Shown here: positions 23,278-24,179 of the stretch, one piece after another
Position numbering within the stretch: position 1 is the first letter of the stretch
Layout of the letters: each line of letters opens with the position of its first letter
Assembly: GCA_041583015.1 (NCBI GenBank)
Contig: JBFHGR010000052.1
Coordinates: forward strand, 1 to 24,179
Origin: Parvicella sp041583015
GTDB taxonomy: Bacteria; Bacteroidota; Bacteroidia; Flavobacteriales_D; Parvicellaceae
Direction of reading: 5' to 3'
DNA length: 24,179 nucleotides
Made by a program: the position numbers and the translations under genes
The notes under the pieces: model-generated
What the model was told of the DNA's origin: nothing
The model's input: only the letters and a program-made list of their open reading frames with translations
Database searches by the model: none

Positions 23278-24179
23278 ATGACTTCAGAAATTTTCAAGGA
23301 TTTAAAAATCGTAGAATTAGCTAGTGTCCTTGCAGGACCATCAGTAGGAATGTTTTTTGCTGAACTTGGAGCAACAGTTACAAAATATGAAAATGCTCTA
23401 ACCAATGGTGACGTGACCAGAACTTGGAAGTTGCCTAATGAAAACAAGGAAGATGTATCCGCTTATTTCTCAAGTATTAATTACAAGAAAAAGCATATTC
23501 TTGTGGATTATAATAAAAAAGAGGATTTGCAAAAAGTAATGCAATCACTGCAAGATGCAGACATAGTGATTTGTAATTTCAAGTACGGATTAGCAGAAAA
23601 ATTCCAACTAGATTACAATACCATAAGTACCATTAATCCAACTATTATTTATGCTCAACTTGATGGCTTTCATGAAGATCATTTTAGAGTTGCTTTTGAT
23701 GTTGTACTTCAAGCAGAATGTGGCTATATGTATATGAATGGTGACCCTAATAGTCTTCCCACGAAAATGCCTTTAGCCCTTATGGATATTTTAGCAGCAC
23801 ACCAAATGAAAGAAGGAGTACTTACTGCACTTATAAAAAGGTATCAAACAAAAAAAGGAAGTTATGTATCTTGTTCATTAGAAAAAAGTGCCATTGCCTC
23901 TTTGGCAAATCAAGCGTCCAATTATCTAATGGCGGGGCATATCCCTCAAAGAATTGGTTCACTACATCCTAACATTGCTCCTTATGGCGAAGTATTCACC
24001 ACAAAGGATGACCATTTCATTGTTTTAGCAATTGGTTCTGACAGACAATTTGAAAAACTTTGTCAATTGTTAAACATTAATATTCACACTAATGATTTGT
24101 TTAAACACAATAAGTCTCGAGTGGAGAACAGAAATAAACTTCAAGTCATTTTGGACAAAAGCATTCGCTCTTTAAATTG
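23278..24179 (+). CDS. CoA-transferase family III protein (CaiB/BaiF/Frc-like), 3' end cut by window
   Basis: The first 300 residues of a class III CoA-transferase, enzymes that move CoA between carboxylic acids through a covalent aspartyl intermediate. The N-terminus FKDLKIVELASVLAGPSVGMFFAELGATV is the family's opening fold. FDVVLQAECGYMYMNGDP corresponds to the 'FD-Q-SG' stretch before the active site. Asp170 in MPLALMDILAA aligns with the catalytic Asp of formyl-CoA transferase (Asp169 in Frc). The sequence runs off the end in frame at 24179; full-length family members are about 350-420 residues. Substrate cannot be inferred. It is divergent from the SLC12 fusion gene across 102 bases. 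Confidence 0.88.
   Translation, partial: MTSEIFKDLKIVELASVLAGPSVGMFFAELGATVTKYENALTNGDVTRTWKLPNENKEDVSAYFSSINYKKKHILVDYNKKEDLQKVMQSLQDADIVICNFKYGLAEKFQLDYNTISTINPTIIYAQLDGFHEDHFRVAFDVVLQAECGYMYMNGDPNSLPTKMPLALMDILAAHQMKEGVLTALIKRYQTKKGSYVSCSLEKSAIASLANQASNYLMAGHIPQRIGSLHPNIAPYGEVFTTKDDHFIVLAIGSDRQFEKLCQLLNINIHTNDLFKHNKSRVENRNKLQVILDKSIRSLN

Noticed and set aside
23118..23447. 109-codon minus-strand frame overlapping the start of the SLC12 fusion and CoA-transferase genes
   Set aside because: It conflicts with two well-supported genes and has no recognisable domain.

Overview
The window looks like core chromosome of an AT-rich member of the Bacteroidota, most likely a flavobacterium. The pointers are a GldA-type ABC ATPase, an archaeal/eukaryotic-type prolyl-tRNA synthetase, a FadL-family barrel of the Bacteroidetes type, almost no Shine-Dalgarno sequences, and repeated copies of the Bacteroidetes -7 element TAnnTTTG upstream of genes. 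No mobile element, phage gene, CRISPR array, tRNA or rRNA was seen. Coding density is very high: no gene-free stretch exceeds about 160 bases.

Layout. 1-1428 (-): proS, cut at the left edge. 1566-4473 (+): an Asn/Tyr/Gly-rich lipoprotein, then a FadL-like outer-membrane barrel ending in a hairpin terminator. 4482-6473 (-): gldA and an agmatinase-family ureohydrolase. 6528-7220 (+): a DUF4159 protein, convergent with a SiaC-like protein (DUF1987, -). 7672-8910 (+): imidazolonepropionase hutI, convergent with a leftward cluster 13291-8911: Ca3427-like soluble binding protein, DUF853 HerA-like ATPase, MoxR ATPase, unknown exported protein. 13449-16753 (+): a tandem universal stress protein, a BtuF-like binding protein without a signal peptide, a dihydroorotase homologue that has lost most metal ligands, and msrB. 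23175-16802 (-): a three-gene cluster of a 1641-residue SLC12-type transporter/NTPase fusion, a small MscS-like membrane protein and a membrane-anchored GH25 muramidase. 23278-24179 (+): a class III CoA-transferase cut at the right edge.

How genes may work together. The most unusual unit is the SLC12 fusion operon (18250-23175 plus two downstream genes). It joins a Na-K-Cl-cotransporter-like membrane domain with conserved ion-site residues, the SLC12 cytosolic domain, about 600 residues of unrecognised helical sequence, and a C-terminal P-loop NTPase with a likely winged helix. The co-transcribed MscS-like protein and wall hydrolase suggest an ATP- or GTP-gated system for ion balance, turgor and the cell wall; this is inference. 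Other oddities are two solute-binding-protein homologues with no signal peptide and no transporter, an orphan SiaC with the phosphorylatable threonine at position 68, a dihydroorotase pseudoenzyme candidate, two convergent gene pairs whose stop codons abut in a shared TAATTA, and two promoters so close to their start codons that the transcripts may be leaderless.
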